From: Candidatus Parcubacteria bacterium
GTDB taxonomy: Bacteria > Patescibacteriota > Patescibacteriia > Patescibacteriales > UBA12075
Direction of reading: 5' to 3'
Length of the DNA stretch: 58,446 nucleotides
Assembly: GCA_023132155.1 (NCBI GenBank)
Contig: JAGLYP010000016.1
Coordinates: 1-58,446 of the forward strand
In this document: positions 11,401 through 26,400 of the stretch, in pieces
Numbering within the stretch: position 1 is the stretch's first letter
How the letters are laid out: each line of letters begins with the position of its first letter
Notes under the pieces: model-generated
What the model was told of the DNA's origin: nothing
Database searches by the model: none
The model's input: the letters and a program-made list of their open reading frames with translations, nothing else
Program-made: the position numbers and the translations under genes

Positions 11401-14400
11401 CATAGCCACCGTCTAATATGGTAAATATCTCATTAGCGCCGTCAAAAATATTAACAATATCCCCGCTTGAATCCTGCCTGACTGACAGCAGGGCTACTGA
11501 AGAAGAAGCGTGGATGTAAAACGGAGAATAAGCCACTTCGCCTAAGTTAGAAGTAGTAATAGTTAATCTTTCCGGCTGGGTATAGCGAGTGTTAGTGCCG
11601 GCGTCATTAATAGAGCTTGCGCCTGGGCCGGAGTAGTAGTTGCCGACAAGGAGGTTGTTGTCAGAACCGGAACTTATTTCAATCGCATAGGCAGTCGCTC
11701 CTCCTGCTGTGTCAGTAATTCTGTTAGAAGAAACAATATTATCATCACCACCAATATAAATACCGTCATAATTGCCTGATCCTCCATTATTATAAATAGA
11801 ATTTGAAGAAACAATATTATTACCGCAACCGCCATCCCACAGATATATTCCATCTTCCGAATTATCCGTTATAACGTTTGAATTAACTGTATTATACCAA
11901 CCCCTAACTCTGATACCTATGGTGCTATTATTATAAACATGATTCTGACTAACAGTATTATTGCTAGACATCCAAACATCAATTCCTATGTCAGTACTAT
12001 CCGTTACGACATTGCCTGTTACGATGTTTTTATTACTACCGCCATTTAAGTAAATTCCTTCGTAATTGCCATTCAAAATATTAGAAAAAATTCTATTATA
12101 TAAAGCTCCTACTGCATGAATTCCATAAGCATCACAATTCCTTACTATGTTATTAACTATAACCATCCCATCAGTACTGCTAATATATATTCCAGTATAA
12201 TGTTTTTCTAAGACACTATTACTGATTGTGCTACTAGCACTGGATTCTATATTAATCCCATCGCCATCCGCATCATAAACATAAATACTATCAATCTGCG
12301 AATATGTAACTTTATTAAAGTAAATGCCGCTATTAAAGCCGGTGCTATTATTAGCCGCATTACCGTCAATGCCTAAGTTAGTAATCCTAATATCGGTATT
12401 GCCATTGGTCTGGTCAGCATTCTCAATCACATTGCAGTTAGAGTTATTGGCTAAGTAAAGAACAGTGGTGCTGGCCCCGGCTCCTTCTAACATCATCTGG
12501 GAAGGCAGTTTTATCGTAGTAGTAATATTATAAGTGCCGGCTGGCAGGAAAACCTTGGACGAAGTGCCGGCCGCGTTAATCGCGGCCTGAATCCCGGCCC
12601 CGTCCTGGCTATAATGCGCGCCGTCAACAATAACAACTTTATTCCAAACCGGCATAGTAGTAGTGGCTAATTCCGTATAGCCGGTAACGGCTAAATTATC
12701 AGCAAAAGTAGTGGTACCGTAAGCCGTTGCTAAATCAATGCTTAAATCCCCGGATGAATCAACCGTGAATGAAGCGTATTTGCTATTATCCTCATCATAA
12801 ATTAACCTTAACTGCTCCCCGCTTGACGAAGCCGTAAGCTTGGCGGACGGCGAAGTGTCGCCTATGCCCACATTGCCGCCGTCTAAAATCGTAAACACCT
12901 CATTAGTACCGTCAAAGATATTCAATATATCACCTGCGCTATTTTGGGTTACGGTTAGGGCGGTAGCGCTGGATGAGGCGTAAATGCCTGTTTCTCCTCT
13001 GCTGTAAATACCGCCTGAACCGACATTAATTCCGCCTCCGATGTAAAGATTGTCGCCGATTTGCGCATTTTCTGAAATATCAATGAAGTTAGTTGCGATA
13101 TTGCCAATATTAGCCGAAGGCGCGTCAATGCCGGCTATATCTAAAATTTGAAATTCACCTCCAAACGCATTATTATCCATTCCAATATAAGCATACTTTC
13201 CTGATATAAACACACTATTTACATCTTCCTCATTATATTTTCCAATATAAACAGGGCTTGTTGGATTAGAAATATCTAAAATATAAAAACTATAAATAGG
13301 ATTAGCCGTTCCTATATATGCATACTTTCCAGAAACATAGACTGAAGTACATTCATCGCTACTAGTGTCACTTCCTACTAAAATCGGGGCGGATGGATCT
13401 GAAATATCTAAAATTCTAAATTGAGGACTTGCGTTGTCAATACTTAAATATGCATATTTACCGGAAATATAAATATCTTTTACCACATCTGCGCCGGACG
13501 CGTTTATCTCATAACCGCCTACTAATGAAGGAGCAGATGGATCTGAAATATTGAGAACACGAAAATCAGTTGAAGCATTTCCCGCTAAACCGATATAAGC
13601 ATAATTATTTTGGATATGTATTGAATAAACTCCTGCCCCTGCTTCATATCCACCTACTAACACAGGTGATTCCGGATTAGAAATATCAAGAATTTCAAAA
13701 TCATTGCCAGTACCTATCTGATAGCCTAAATATGCGTACCTCCCGCTAACATACATATCCTTAACACAATCACCCGCCTCATAGCCACCCACAAGTGTTG
13801 GCGAATTTACATTAGAAATATCCAAAATAATAAAATCATTGCCAGCGCCAGAATCTAATCCTAAATAAGCGTATTTACCTGAAACATAAACTGAGGTTAC
13901 TATTCTGCCAACTTCATAACCGCCCTCTAAAGTCATACTGGTAGAAGTTGAAACATCAAGAATACGGAATTCTGTTGAGGCACTAGCACCTAAGCCAAGA
14001 TAAGCGTATTTTCCGGAAACATAAATACTGTAAACACTATTTCCAGCTTCATAACCGCTTTCAAAGGTGGGCTCTTTAGCGGTTTGCAAAAAATTGCCAG
14101 CATTAAGGGTTAATTTCTCTGAAGGCGAACTAGTGCCGATGCCTACATTGCCATTATTTAAAACTGTCAGTACTTCACTGCTATTATTTCTGATATTCAG
14201 CAAATCTCCGCTTGAGGCCTGGACCGTGAGTTTGGCCTGGGGAGTGTTCATGCCAATCCCTAAATTCCCGCCCAAAAGCCAGCTATCTCCGCTGGCGGCT
14301 AACTTGGAAACATAAGCCGTGGTTACTGTCGGAACGGATCCAACAGTGCCGCCGGTTGAAGTGGCAAAAGTATAAGGGGAAGCCGTGTCCGTAAAATAAT

Positions 14401-17400
14401 TGTAATAAGTATCAGTGGTGGTGCCGTAGTAGACGCGGTAGGACGAAGCGCCGGTTGGAGCGGTCCATGAAACAGAGCAAGCCGTGGAAGTAGAGCCATC
14501 CACGGTGCAATTAACTTCGCTTGAACCAATGGTCGTGCCTATTCCGTCTGAAGCCGCTATTTTAAAGTAATAGGTATCGGCTGACAAAGTGCCGCCGGTA
14601 GTGGTAGCGGCTGACAGATTGGTGGGCGCGCCCATTTCCTGGGCAAAGCTGGAAGCGGATGATAGTGTTAAAGCTTCTTGCGGGGCGGCGGTTTTAATCC
14701 CAATATTCCCGGCCGTATCAATAAACAAAGACGAAGTCGCGGTTAAAGCCGAGCCAGCGCTTGCATAATACGGGAACTGCCCAATAGTGCCGGCGCCAAC
14801 CGCGCCCACGCCCAAATCAACCCAGCTTCCCCCGGAATTCTTAAACTGCAAAGTCCCGGAATTGTCATAAAACCCATAGCCGGAAGAACTGGTGGCGGCG
14901 CCAAAATTAAAATAATTATCTGAACCCTCAAGGAACAAAGACCCGTCCACGGTCAGCTTTGACCAAGGCGTGGTTGTGCCTATGCCCACAAACCCGCCGT
15001 CTAATATGGTAAATACCTCATTAGCGCCGTCAAAGATATTTAATATGTCGCCTGCGCTATTTTGGGTTACGGTTAGGGCGGTAGCGCTGGATGAGGCGTA
15101 AATGCCTGTTTCTCCTCTGCTGTAAATACCGCCTGAACCGACATTAAGGCCGCCTCCGATGTAAAGATTATCACCGATTTGCGCGTTTTCTGAAATATCA
15201 ATGAAGTTAGTTGCGATATTGCCAATATTAGCCGAAGGCGCGTCAATGCCGGCTATATCTAAAATTTGAAATTCACCTCCAAGCGCATTATTATGCATTC
15301 CAATATAAGCATACTTTCCTGATATAAACACACTATTTACATCTTCCTCATCATATTTTCCAATATAAACAGGGCTTGTTGGATTAGAAATATCTAAAAT
15401 ATAAAAACTACGAGAAGAATTAGCTGTTCCTATGTATGCATAATTTCCAGAAACATAAACCGAAGTACATTCATCTTGACTGGTGTCGCTTCCTACCAAA
15501 GTCGGAGATGACGGATTAGAAATATCTAAAATTCTAAATTGAGGATTTGCATTGTCAATACTTAAATATGCGTATTTACCGGAAATATAAATATCTTTTA
15601 CTGCATCTGCGCCAGACGCGCTTATTTCGTAACCACCTACTAATGAAGGAGCGGATGGATCTGAAATATTAAGAACCCGAAAATCAGTTGAAGCATTTCC
15701 TACTAATCCAATATAAGCATAATTATTCTGGATCTGTAATGAATAAACTCCTATTCCTGCTTCATATCCGCCCACTAACGTAGGTGATTCTGGGTTAGAA
15801 ATATCAAGAATTTCAAAATCATTGCCGGTACCTAACTGATAACCTAAATACGCATATTTCCCGCTAACATACATATCTTTAATTCCATCCCCTGCCTCAT
15901 AGCCACCCACAAGTGTTGGCGAATTCACATTAGAAATATCCAAAATAATAAAATCATTGCCAGCACCAGAATCTAATCCTAAATAAGCGTATTTACCTGA
16001 AACATAAACTGAGGTTACTATTCTGCCAACTTCATAACCGCCCTCCAAAGTCATACCGGTAGAAGTTGAAACATCAAGAATACGGAATTCTGTTGAGGCA
16101 TTAATACCTAAGCCAAGATAAGCGTATTTTCCGGAAACATAAATACTGTAAACATTATTTCCAGCTTCATAACCGCTTTCAAAGGTGGGCTCTTTAGCGG
16201 TTTGCAAAAAGTTGCCGGCATTAAGAGTAAGCTTTTCACTCGGACTAACCGTGCCAATCCCCACATTTCCCCCATCCAAAATCGTAAACACCTCATCCGC
16301 GCCGTCAAAAATGTTAACAATATCCCCGCTTGAATCCTGCCTGATAGTTAAGCTGGCTGTTGGCGTGCTTATCCCAATCCCCAAATTCCCGCCTAACAGC
16401 CAGCTATCCCCGCTGGCGGCTAACTTGGAAACATAAGCCGTGGTTACTGTCGGAACGGATCCAATAGTGCCGCCGGTTGAGGTGGCAAACGTATAAGGCG
16501 AAGCCGTGTCCGTAAAATAATTGTAATAAGTATCAGTTGTGGTGCCGTAGTAGACGCGGTAGGAGCTGACCCCGGTTGGAGCCGTCCATGAAACAGAGCA
16601 AGCCGTGGAAGTAGAGCCATCCACGGTGCAATTAACTTCGCTTGAACCAATGGTCGTGCCTATTCCGTCTGAAGCCGCTATTTTAAAGTAATAGGTATCG
16701 GCTGACAAAGTGCCGCCGGTAGTGGTAGCGGCTGACAGATTGGTGGGCGCGCCCATTTCCTGGGCAAAATTGGAAGCGGATGAGAGTGTTAAAGCTTCTT
16801 GCGGGGCGGTGGTTTTAATCCCAATATTCCCTGCCGTATCAATAAACAGGGACGAAGTCGCGGTTAAAGCCGAGCCGGCGCTTGCATAATACGGGAACTG
16901 CCCAATAGTGCCGGCGCCAACCGCGCCCACGCCAAAATCAACCCAGCTTCCCCCGGAATTCTTAAACTGCAAAGTGCCGGAATTGTCATAAAACCCATAG
17001 CCGGAAGAACTGGTGGCGGCGCCAAAATTAAAATAATTATCAGATCCCTCAAGGAACAAAGACCCGTCCACGGTCAGCTTTGACCAAGGCGTGGTTGTGC
17101 CTATGCCCACAAACCCGCCGTCTAAAATCGTAAATACTTCATTGGCGCCGTCAAAAATATTAACTAAATCACCTGTACCTGATTGGGTAACAGTTAAGGC
17201 GGTTATTGCTCCACCATAGTCAGTATCATTGGCATTTAATGTCATTCTGTTTGGTTCTATAAACTTAGTATCTGTACCATTATCAGTAAATACGCCGTTT
17301 AAATTATTACCAACAAACCGATTATCATTACAATCTGCCTGATCAACATTAACATTTCCGTCAATAGTATTATTTGAGAATGTATTATTATCAGCATTAA

Positions 17401-20400
17401 AATCTATATTAATAGCATTAGAGCCATTAGAATAAATAATATTTGATGAAATAATATTATAAACTCCATCACTGCCAAAACTTATGCCATGTGAACCATT
17501 ATTATAAATTATATTATTGCTTACCGTATTATAATCACCGTTAAAAAAATATATACCATATGAAGTATTACCATTAAAATTATTTCCAGATATAGTATTT
17601 CTATCTCCGCTAATAGTAAAACTATTATTACTGCTATATGAATTGCCTACAAAAGTACTATTTTTTGAACACAAAGCAATTGAAGCATCATTGTGAGAAA
17701 AAATATTATTATTGATTATAATGTTACTGCTTCCGGAATTAGTGTATAATACATAGTCAGTTGAATTTTTTACAATATTATTACTAAAAATTATGTCTTG
17801 AGAATTGCTAATAACTACTGACCTATCTTCAACATCAATTATAAATACATTATTGATAGTTGAAGAAGAAACAGTATCAAAATATATACCATACTGATCC
17901 CCGCCAGTTTGAGCTGCTCGATTGCCATCAATTTTAAACTGTGTCAAAGTAATTTCTTCTTGCATTTTATCGCCTTGAATCATATGGACATTTTCCCCAA
18001 AGCTATCCTGCATTTTTATAACTGTTCCATTCCCCGTGCCCATCAATGTAGTAGATGTGGCCATTACAATTGAATAATTTGCATAAGTTGAAGTTCCAAC
18101 ATTATAAGTGCCTTCCATTAAATAAACAAGTCCACCGCCACTATTCGCGTAAACCGCGTTAATAGCTTGGTTGATTTCAGTTTCATCATTAACGCCATCG
18201 CAGACATAGTCTGCTTTTTCTTTGTTTGGCGAATTATTGGCGGCTACGATCTTTGAAGCCGTGGTTCTATCAGCCTGCCATTTCGAGCCGGTATAGAGAT
18301 AAACTTGGTCTTCGTCGGTGCGGTAATACTGCTGGCCCTCTGTCGGCACACCCGGGAAAATAGTTCCGCCGGTAATAACAAGAGAATCAACGGTTGTAGT
18401 ACCGGTAATCCTGGCCGTGCCGGCCACATCTAACTTGTAAGCAGGCGAAGAAGTGCCGATGCCTATTAAACCATTATCCAAAACCGTGAACAAAGTAGTA
18501 CTGGCGCTGTCTATTACGCTAAACGCGGATAATCCGGAAGTTCCGTCTGCCCAAACTGTTAGTTTAGAGGATGCGCTGGAGGTGCCAATTGCGATTTTGT
18601 CGCCTGTTGCCGTTAAATAAGTAGTGTTTCCGTCGTCAGTCCACGGACTGGTGCCTGCCGGCGTGCCCCATGACAATGAGCCGTCTGATGCTACTTTTAG
18701 ATAATCATCAGCGCTGACTGAGCTTGGCCAAGTATAGCTATTGTTGTTCAATATTGTGTCGCCTGTTACGCGAATACTTCCGGAGATTGAAAGAGCTTCA
18801 GTTGGGGATGTTGTGCCTATTCCTACATTGCCGCCGTCTAAAATCGTAAATACCTCATTCGCGCCGTCAAAAATATTAACAATATCCCCGTCTGAATCCT
18901 GCCTGACTGACAGCAGGGCTACGGAAGAAGAGGCGTGGATGTAAAACGGGGAATAAGTTACTTCGCCTATTGTTCTTACGGTAATTCGATCACTCTGCGA
19001 ATAATTTGTCCCACTTCCAGAATCACTGATATAAGTTGATAAAGGCCCGGTATAATGATTGTTGGCTATAATATTATTATCTGAACCGCTATTTATTTTA
19101 ATGGCATAGGACTCAACAATACTATTCGTAATTTTATTGTTTGTAATAATATTTCTGTCGCCGGACGATAATTCAATATTATCATCATGATTATCAAAAA
19201 TATTATCAGACAATATATTATCCGAACCGGTAATGACAATTCCGCCTAAGATATATGCACTCCCGTTATTTTTTATAATATTATTAATTATTATATTGCT
19301 TGAACCTGTAATATAAGCTCCGTTTTCCTGATTATTACTAACAACATTATTTTCGACGATATTGTTTGGTGAATTGGAAATAAAAAAACCATAGTTATCA
19401 TTCGCCAATAGGGACGATTCAGCTATGCGATTATATCCTCCACTACCGCCAGATATAGTAACACCATGACTTTCATTATTTTGGCTTATTGCTTGGTCAA
19501 TTGAAACTCGGGTTGTGTTGTCCAAATAAATTCCGTCATGATTTAAATATTCAACTAAAATATTTTTAACAAAAGAATCAGATACGCTGATTAAATAAAT
19601 ACCATACTGAAGACTCGCGTTGTTTACTTGATTACCGTCAATACTAAAATCAGATAAAGTTACATAGTTTATATTAGAGCCATAAATCATTTTATAAAAA
19701 GCAGTATCTAAACTATTTTGCAATTTAATAACCGTCTTCTTTCCTGATCCCATCAAATGAGTGGATGTAGCCAATTCAATGCCATAGCCATCGCTATCGT
19801 TATCGCCGATTGTGTAAGTGCCTTCCGTCAAATAAACCAAGCCTCCGCCTCCATTGGCGTAAACCGCGCTAATGGCCTGGTTGATTTCTACTTCATCTTC
19901 GGTTCCATTGCAGACATAGTCTGCTTTTTCCTTGTTCGGCGAATCATTGGCGGCTACGATTTTTGAAGCTGTGGTTCTATCTGCCTGCCATTTTGAACCG
20001 GTGTATAAATAAACCTGATTTTGATCGGTCCTATAATACATTTGCCCTTCTACTGGAGATGTTGGAAAGCTGGTGCCGCCAGTTATGGTTAAAGTAGGCA
20101 TGGTTGTAGTACCGGCAATTAAACTACCCGCGATTGTGGCTATTGAACCGTCATCGGAGATAATGCTGTTTGCGAAAGCGTTACTGCTCCATTTTGGCAA
20201 ATAATCATTACTTAAATTTGCGGTAATGTCCTGGCCTAAAAGACCTAATGTGTTAGTGGCTTTATTAATCCAATCAGCGCCGTCGTACATTAACAAATCT
20301 CCGATAGCGGCGCTGCCGGCGGCAACGTTTGCCAGGTCGGAAATAGTGGCATCCAGTCCGAGCAAGCCGAGGGTATTGGTCGCTTTCCATTGGCCGGCGC

Positions 20401-23400
20401 CTGAGCCGTCAGACATCCAAAGCTGGCCATAAGAACCTTCAACGGTTATTCCATAGGTATAAATATTATCTAATCCCAATGTATTTCTGACTGTTGATGT
20501 TCCCATGCCTGTCCAAGTGGTTCCGTTCGCAACCATAAACAGATCGGAGGTAGTTGCAAGGCTGGCTATATCTTGAAGTCCTTTGTCGTACGCTTGTACG
20601 GTTATATTCAAATCACTATCTGCAAGCAATCCAAGAGAACCTGTCGCGATATCTTCCCATGAACTGCCGTTGTAATACACCAAAGAGCCTGTGGCAGCGC
20701 CGCTTAAATTTACATCGGTCAATCCGTCAAATGTGGAAACTCCGAGAGATGTCAGAGATGTCCAAGTGTCGCCGGTATTTCTGTATTGCAAAGTGCCGTT
20801 GCTGTCTCTAAAACCGTAGCTGTTGGCGCCCGTGGTGGTGCCGAAATTAATATATCTGTCGTCGCCCGACAGGATGAGGCTGCCGTAGATATCCAATTTG
20901 CCTAAAGGGGAGCTGGTGCCGATGCCGACTTTGTTGCTGACAATATGGATATCGCTTGACGCCGCCGGATGGTTTGAACCGTCGCCTACGTATATATTGC
21001 CGGTTGCCAATGACATTTCCGAAAGGTCGCTCCACCATGAGTCTGTTACGTGCAGCTGTCCGGCGCTCCAGGTTAGATCAGTGCCGTTAATTTGCGAGCC
21101 TCTTTCCGCGTAAGCCGCGTCCCAGGCGGTTGAGGATGCGTAGGTTGCGTCATAATACGTGGAACTTGCGTGGGTCGCGTCCCAATCTGCATAATTATCA
21201 TTAACCGTGTTGTATGTCCAGGTATATTCAGTGGAACTGGCCGCGACAGCGTCCCAGTCAACATTGCCCGCTATTACAATGTCATAAGTGCTGTCCCAAT
21301 CGGTGGTGCTTGCGACTAAAGGAATATTGTAGAGAATGTCCAAGCCGATGATATTTCCGGAAAATGTGATTGGGGCGGCGGCTGATGTGACCCTTCCGAA
21401 ATAGGCGGCATTCCAATAAGTGGATGAAGCAATATATTGATCGTCAATTTCGTCGCCTTCCCAAGTACCGTCCGAAACTATGCCCGCGCTGCTGACTAAA
21501 AATTGATTGTTGATTGTTGCGCCGATTGAAAGCGTTGCTCCAGGGGTGGTGGTGCCGATGCCCAGTCTGTAATTTGTGTTGTCCCAGTGGAGATTTGTCG
21601 TGCCTGTGGCGATGATGCCGTCTGTCTGGTAGAACGCGAGCTGTCCTGCAAGGCCTGTGCTGACCTGGCCTGACGAGCCGCCTGTCGCGGACCAGGCAAA
21701 TCCGTTTGCTCCGTCATATGTGAGAACATAGCCGTTTGAGCCTGAATTGCTTATGCTTAATTTGTTTTCCGTGATTGAATCGTCTGTTATTGAAAACGCC
21801 GGAACCCAGCCCTCGCTTGGGGTGCCTGTTATGGTGATCATGTCTGACCCTGTCGTTGATGAAATATAGTTTCCGGTTGTGTAATCGCCCAGGATTATGA
21901 GGTCGGTCAGAGTGGCGGCTCCTGTACCTCCGAACGCTGTTTCCAAAATATGCCCTGATGTTGTTGAAAGATAGCCTTTTGTTGAATGGTCGTCCCAATT
22001 ATACGCCAAATCCCAATAAGTGGAAGAGGCCGTAACAATAGAGTAAGCCGTGTCCCAGTCAGCCGTGCCGTCCGTGGTCGTGCCCAAAACATTATTGGTT
22101 ACAGTCAGCAACCCGGTGCCAAAAGCCGTAAGCGTCAGTCCGGCAAAAACAGGCGAACTGGTGGTAGCCAGATGCTGGCCCGTGTCATAGGCGAGCTGGG
22201 TGTTGCCGATGGAGTCAGCCGTAATGCCTAAAGTAATCCAATTTCCGGCGTCAGCGTAGGAAATGGGCGAGTCGGCGCGCAAAACCCCGTCAGAAGCTAA
22301 AGCGCCTAAATATCCCGGGTCCGCGGAGCTGTCAACGGCCACATAAACATCATTGCCAATGCCGGACGAGGAAGCCACTACCCATGCCGGAATGCCGTTA
22401 ACTATCTGCAGAACATTGGTGTCATTCCCGGCTCCAAGCTTCATTAATTGGCTGGAAGTGGTGGCAAAAAGAATATCGCCTCTTGCGTATGAATCAAGGC
22501 CGGTGCCGCCCCAGCCCGCGGGCAAAGCCCCGCTGGAAGTGGCAAAATAGGTTTCTAAACTATGATCCCCCCAAAGGTAAGCCGTGTCCCAATAGGTGGA
22601 AGAAGCGTTAACAATGGAATAGGTTGTGTCCCAGTCGACATTGCCCGCTATTACAATGTCATAAGTGCTGTCCCAATCGGTGGTGCTTGCGACTAAAGGA
22701 ATATTGTAGAGAATGTCCAAGCCGATGATATTTCCGGAAAATGTGATTGGGGCGGCGGCTGATGTTACCCTTCCGAAATAGGCGGCATTCCAATAAGTGG
22801 ATGAAGCAATATATTGATCGTCAATTTCGTCGCCTTCCCAAGTACCGTCCGAAACTATGCCCGCGCTGCTGACTAAAAATTGATTGTTGATTGTTGCGCC
22901 GATTGAAAGCGTTGCTCCAGGGGTGGTGGTGCCGATGCCCAGTCTGTAATTTGTGTTGTCCCAGTGGAGATTGGTTGTGCCTGTGGCGATGATGCCGTCT
23001 GTCTGGTAGAACGCGAGCTGTCCTGCAAGGCCTGTGCTGACCTGGCCTGACGAGCCGCCAGTCGCCGACCATGCAAATCCGTTTGCTCCGTCATATGTGA
23101 GAACATAGCCGTTTGAGCCTGAGTTGCTTATGCTTAATTTGTTTTCTGTGATTGAATCGTCTGTTATTGAAAACGCCGGAACCCAGCCCTCGCCCGGAGT
23201 GCCTGTTATGCTGATCATGTCTGACCCGGTCGTTGAGGAAATATAGTTTCCGGTTGTGTAGTCGCCCAGGATTATGAGGTCGGTCATGGTGGCGGCTCCC
23301 GTGCCTCCGAACGCTGTTTCCAGAATATGCCCTGATGTTGTTGAAAGATAGCCTTTTGTCGAGTGGTCGTCCCAATTATACGCCAAATCCCAATAAGTGG

Positions 23401-26400
23401 ATGAGGCGTAAGCCGCGTTCCAATAGCTTGAGCTTGCGATATATTCGTCTGTTATCTGGGTTCCCTGCCAAATGCCTTGTGTTACGATTCCGTTCATATT
23501 GACCAAAAACTGCTCCGAGCTTGTGGCTCCTATGGCAAGCATTGTCGTAAGGTTTGTTGTCGTGCCGATGCCCAGTCTGTAATTTGTGTTGTCCCAATGG
23601 AGATTGGTCGTGCCTGTGGCGATGATGCCGTCTGTCTGGTAGAACGCGAGCTGTCCTGCAAGGCCTGTGCTGACCTGGCCTGACGAGCCGCCAGTCGCGG
23701 ACCATGCAAATCCGCCTGCTCCGTCATATGTGAGAACATAGCCGTTTGAGCCTGAGTTGCTTATGCTTAATTTGTTTTCCGTGATTGAATCGTCTGTTAT
23801 TGAAAACGCCGGAACCCAGCCCTCGCCCGGAGTGCCGGTTATGGTGATCATGTCTGACCCTGTTGTTGATGAAATATAGTTTCCGGTTGTGTAATCGCCC
23901 AGGATTATGAGGTCGGTAAGAGTGGCTTTGCCTGTGCCTCCGAACGCTGTTTCCAAAATATGCCCTGATGTTGTTGAAAGATAGCCTTTTGTCGCGTGGT
24001 CGTCCCAGCCGTAAGCGATGTTCCAAAAACTTGACGAAGCTATTTGCGCGTTAACGATCGGGGTTCCCTGCCAAATGCCCTGTGTTACGATTCCGTTCAT
24101 ATTGACCAAAAACTGCTCCGAGCTTGTGGCGCCTATGGCAAGCATTGTCGTAAGGTTTGTTGTCGTGCCGATGCCCAGTCTGTAATTTGTGTTGTCCCAA
24201 TGGAGATTGGTCGTGCCTGTGGCGATGATGCCGTCTGTCTGGTAGAACGCGAGCTGGCCGGCAAGGCCTGTGCTGACCTGGCCTGACGAGCCGCCTGTCG
24301 CGGACCATGCAAATCCGCCTGCTCCGTCATATGTGAGAACATAGCCGTTTGAGCCTGAGTTGCTTATGCTTAATTTGTTTTCCGTGATTGAATCGTCTGT
24401 TATTGAAAACGCCGGAACCCAGCCCTCGCTTGGGGTGCCTGTTATGGTGATCATGTCTGACCCTGTCGTTGATGAAATATAGTTTCCTGTTGTGTAGTCG
24501 CCTAGGATTATGAGGTCGGTCAGAGTGGCTTTGCCTGTGCCTCCGAACGCTGTTTCCAAAATATGCCCTGATGTTGTTGAAAGATAGCCTTTTGTCGCGT
24601 GGTCGTCCCAGCCGTAAGCGATGTTCCAATAGCTTGAACTGGCTATATAAGTATTAGAAATAGCTGTGCCTTTCCATTCGCCACCAATAACTTGACCAAT
24701 AGAATTAACTAAAAATTGTTCTGAAGTGGTAGCGCCGACAGTAAACATACTGGAAGGAGTTGTTGTGCCAATTGACAAATTACCATTTAAGAAAATATAA
24801 TCTCCAAAATTATTATTATTAAATACCAAATCATCATTATTAACCCCTGAACCGGTACCAACCGTAAAAGCCACCACGCTGTCTCGCTCTAATTTTAAAT
24901 ATGAGCCATCAACAGTTTTATAAATCTGCAAACTCTCTATTTCATCGTTTTCACTTTGGCCAATTGACATGGCCGCATTGCCCAAAATCTCAAAAATCAA
25001 ATTACCGCTATAGTCTTCTATTACAAAAACTTCATCACTGATAGAATCACCACCTTGAATATATACGCCCATTCCTTGATTATCCGTTATATCATCATTA
25101 ATTATTTTTACTAAATAATCAGTTAAATCAGCACCGTCTCCAGAATAAACAAAAAGTGGTGAAGTTGGGGTGGTTGTGCCGATGCCCAATCGGTAAGTAC
25201 TATTGTCCCAATGGAGATTGGTAGTGCCGGTTGCTACAATGCCGTTTGCATTATAAAACGCGAGCTGGCCGGCAACACCGTATCTAACTTGCCCTGAAGA
25301 AGCGCCAGCTTCAGACCAAACAAATTCGCCAAGGCCGTCTGACGTTAAAACATAGCCGGCATTACCATCGCCGCTTACGGACAATTGATCTGCGCCAATA
25401 GAATTACCGGTTACCGAAAATACCGGAGTCCAGCCTTCGCCCGGGGTGCCGGTGATTGTAATGGTGTCTGACCCTGTCGTTGATGAAATATAGTTTCCGG
25501 TTGTGTAGTCGCCCAGGATTATGAGGTCGGTCAGAGTGGCTTTGCCTGTGCCTCCGAACGCTGTTTCCAAAATATGCCCTGATGTTGTTGAAAGATAGCC
25601 TTTTGTCGAGTGGTCGTCCCAATTATACGCCAAATCCCAATAAGTGGATGAGGCGTAAGCCGCGTTCCAATAGCTTGAGCTTGCGATATATTCGTCTGCT
25701 ATCGCCGTTCCCTGCCAAATGCCTTGTGTTACGATTCCGTTTAAATTCACAAGGAATTGTTCCGAGCTTGTGGCGCCTATGGCAAGCATTGTCGTAAGGT
25801 TTGTTGTCGTGCCGATGCCCAGTCTGTAATTTGTGTTGTCCCAGTGGAGATTGGTTGTGCCTGTGGCGATAATGCCGTCTGTCTGGTAGAACGCAAGCTG
25901 TCCGGCAAGGCCTGTGCTGACCTGGCCTGACGAGCCGCCTGTCGCGGACCATGCAAATCCGCCTGCTCCGTCATATGTGAGAACATAGCCGTTTGAGCCT
26001 GAGTTGCTTATGCTTAATTTGTTTTCCGTGATTGAATCGTCTGTTATTGAAAACGCAGGAACCCAGCCCTCGCCCGGAGTGCCGGTTATGGTGATCATGT
26101 CTGACCCTGTTGTTGAGGAAATATAGTTTCCGGTTGTGTAGTCGCCCAGGATTATGAGGTCGGTCATGGTGGCGGCTCCCGTGCCTCCGAACGCTGTTTC
26201 CAAAATATGGCCTGATGTTGTTGAAAGATAGCCTTTTGTCGCGTGGTCGTCCCAGCCGTAAGCGATGTTCCAATAACTTGAACTGGCTATATAAGCATTA
26301 GAAATAGCTGTGCCTTTCCATTCGCCACCAATAACTTGACCAATAGAATTAACTAAAAATTGTTCTGAAGTGGTAGCGCCGACAGTAAACATACTAGAAG

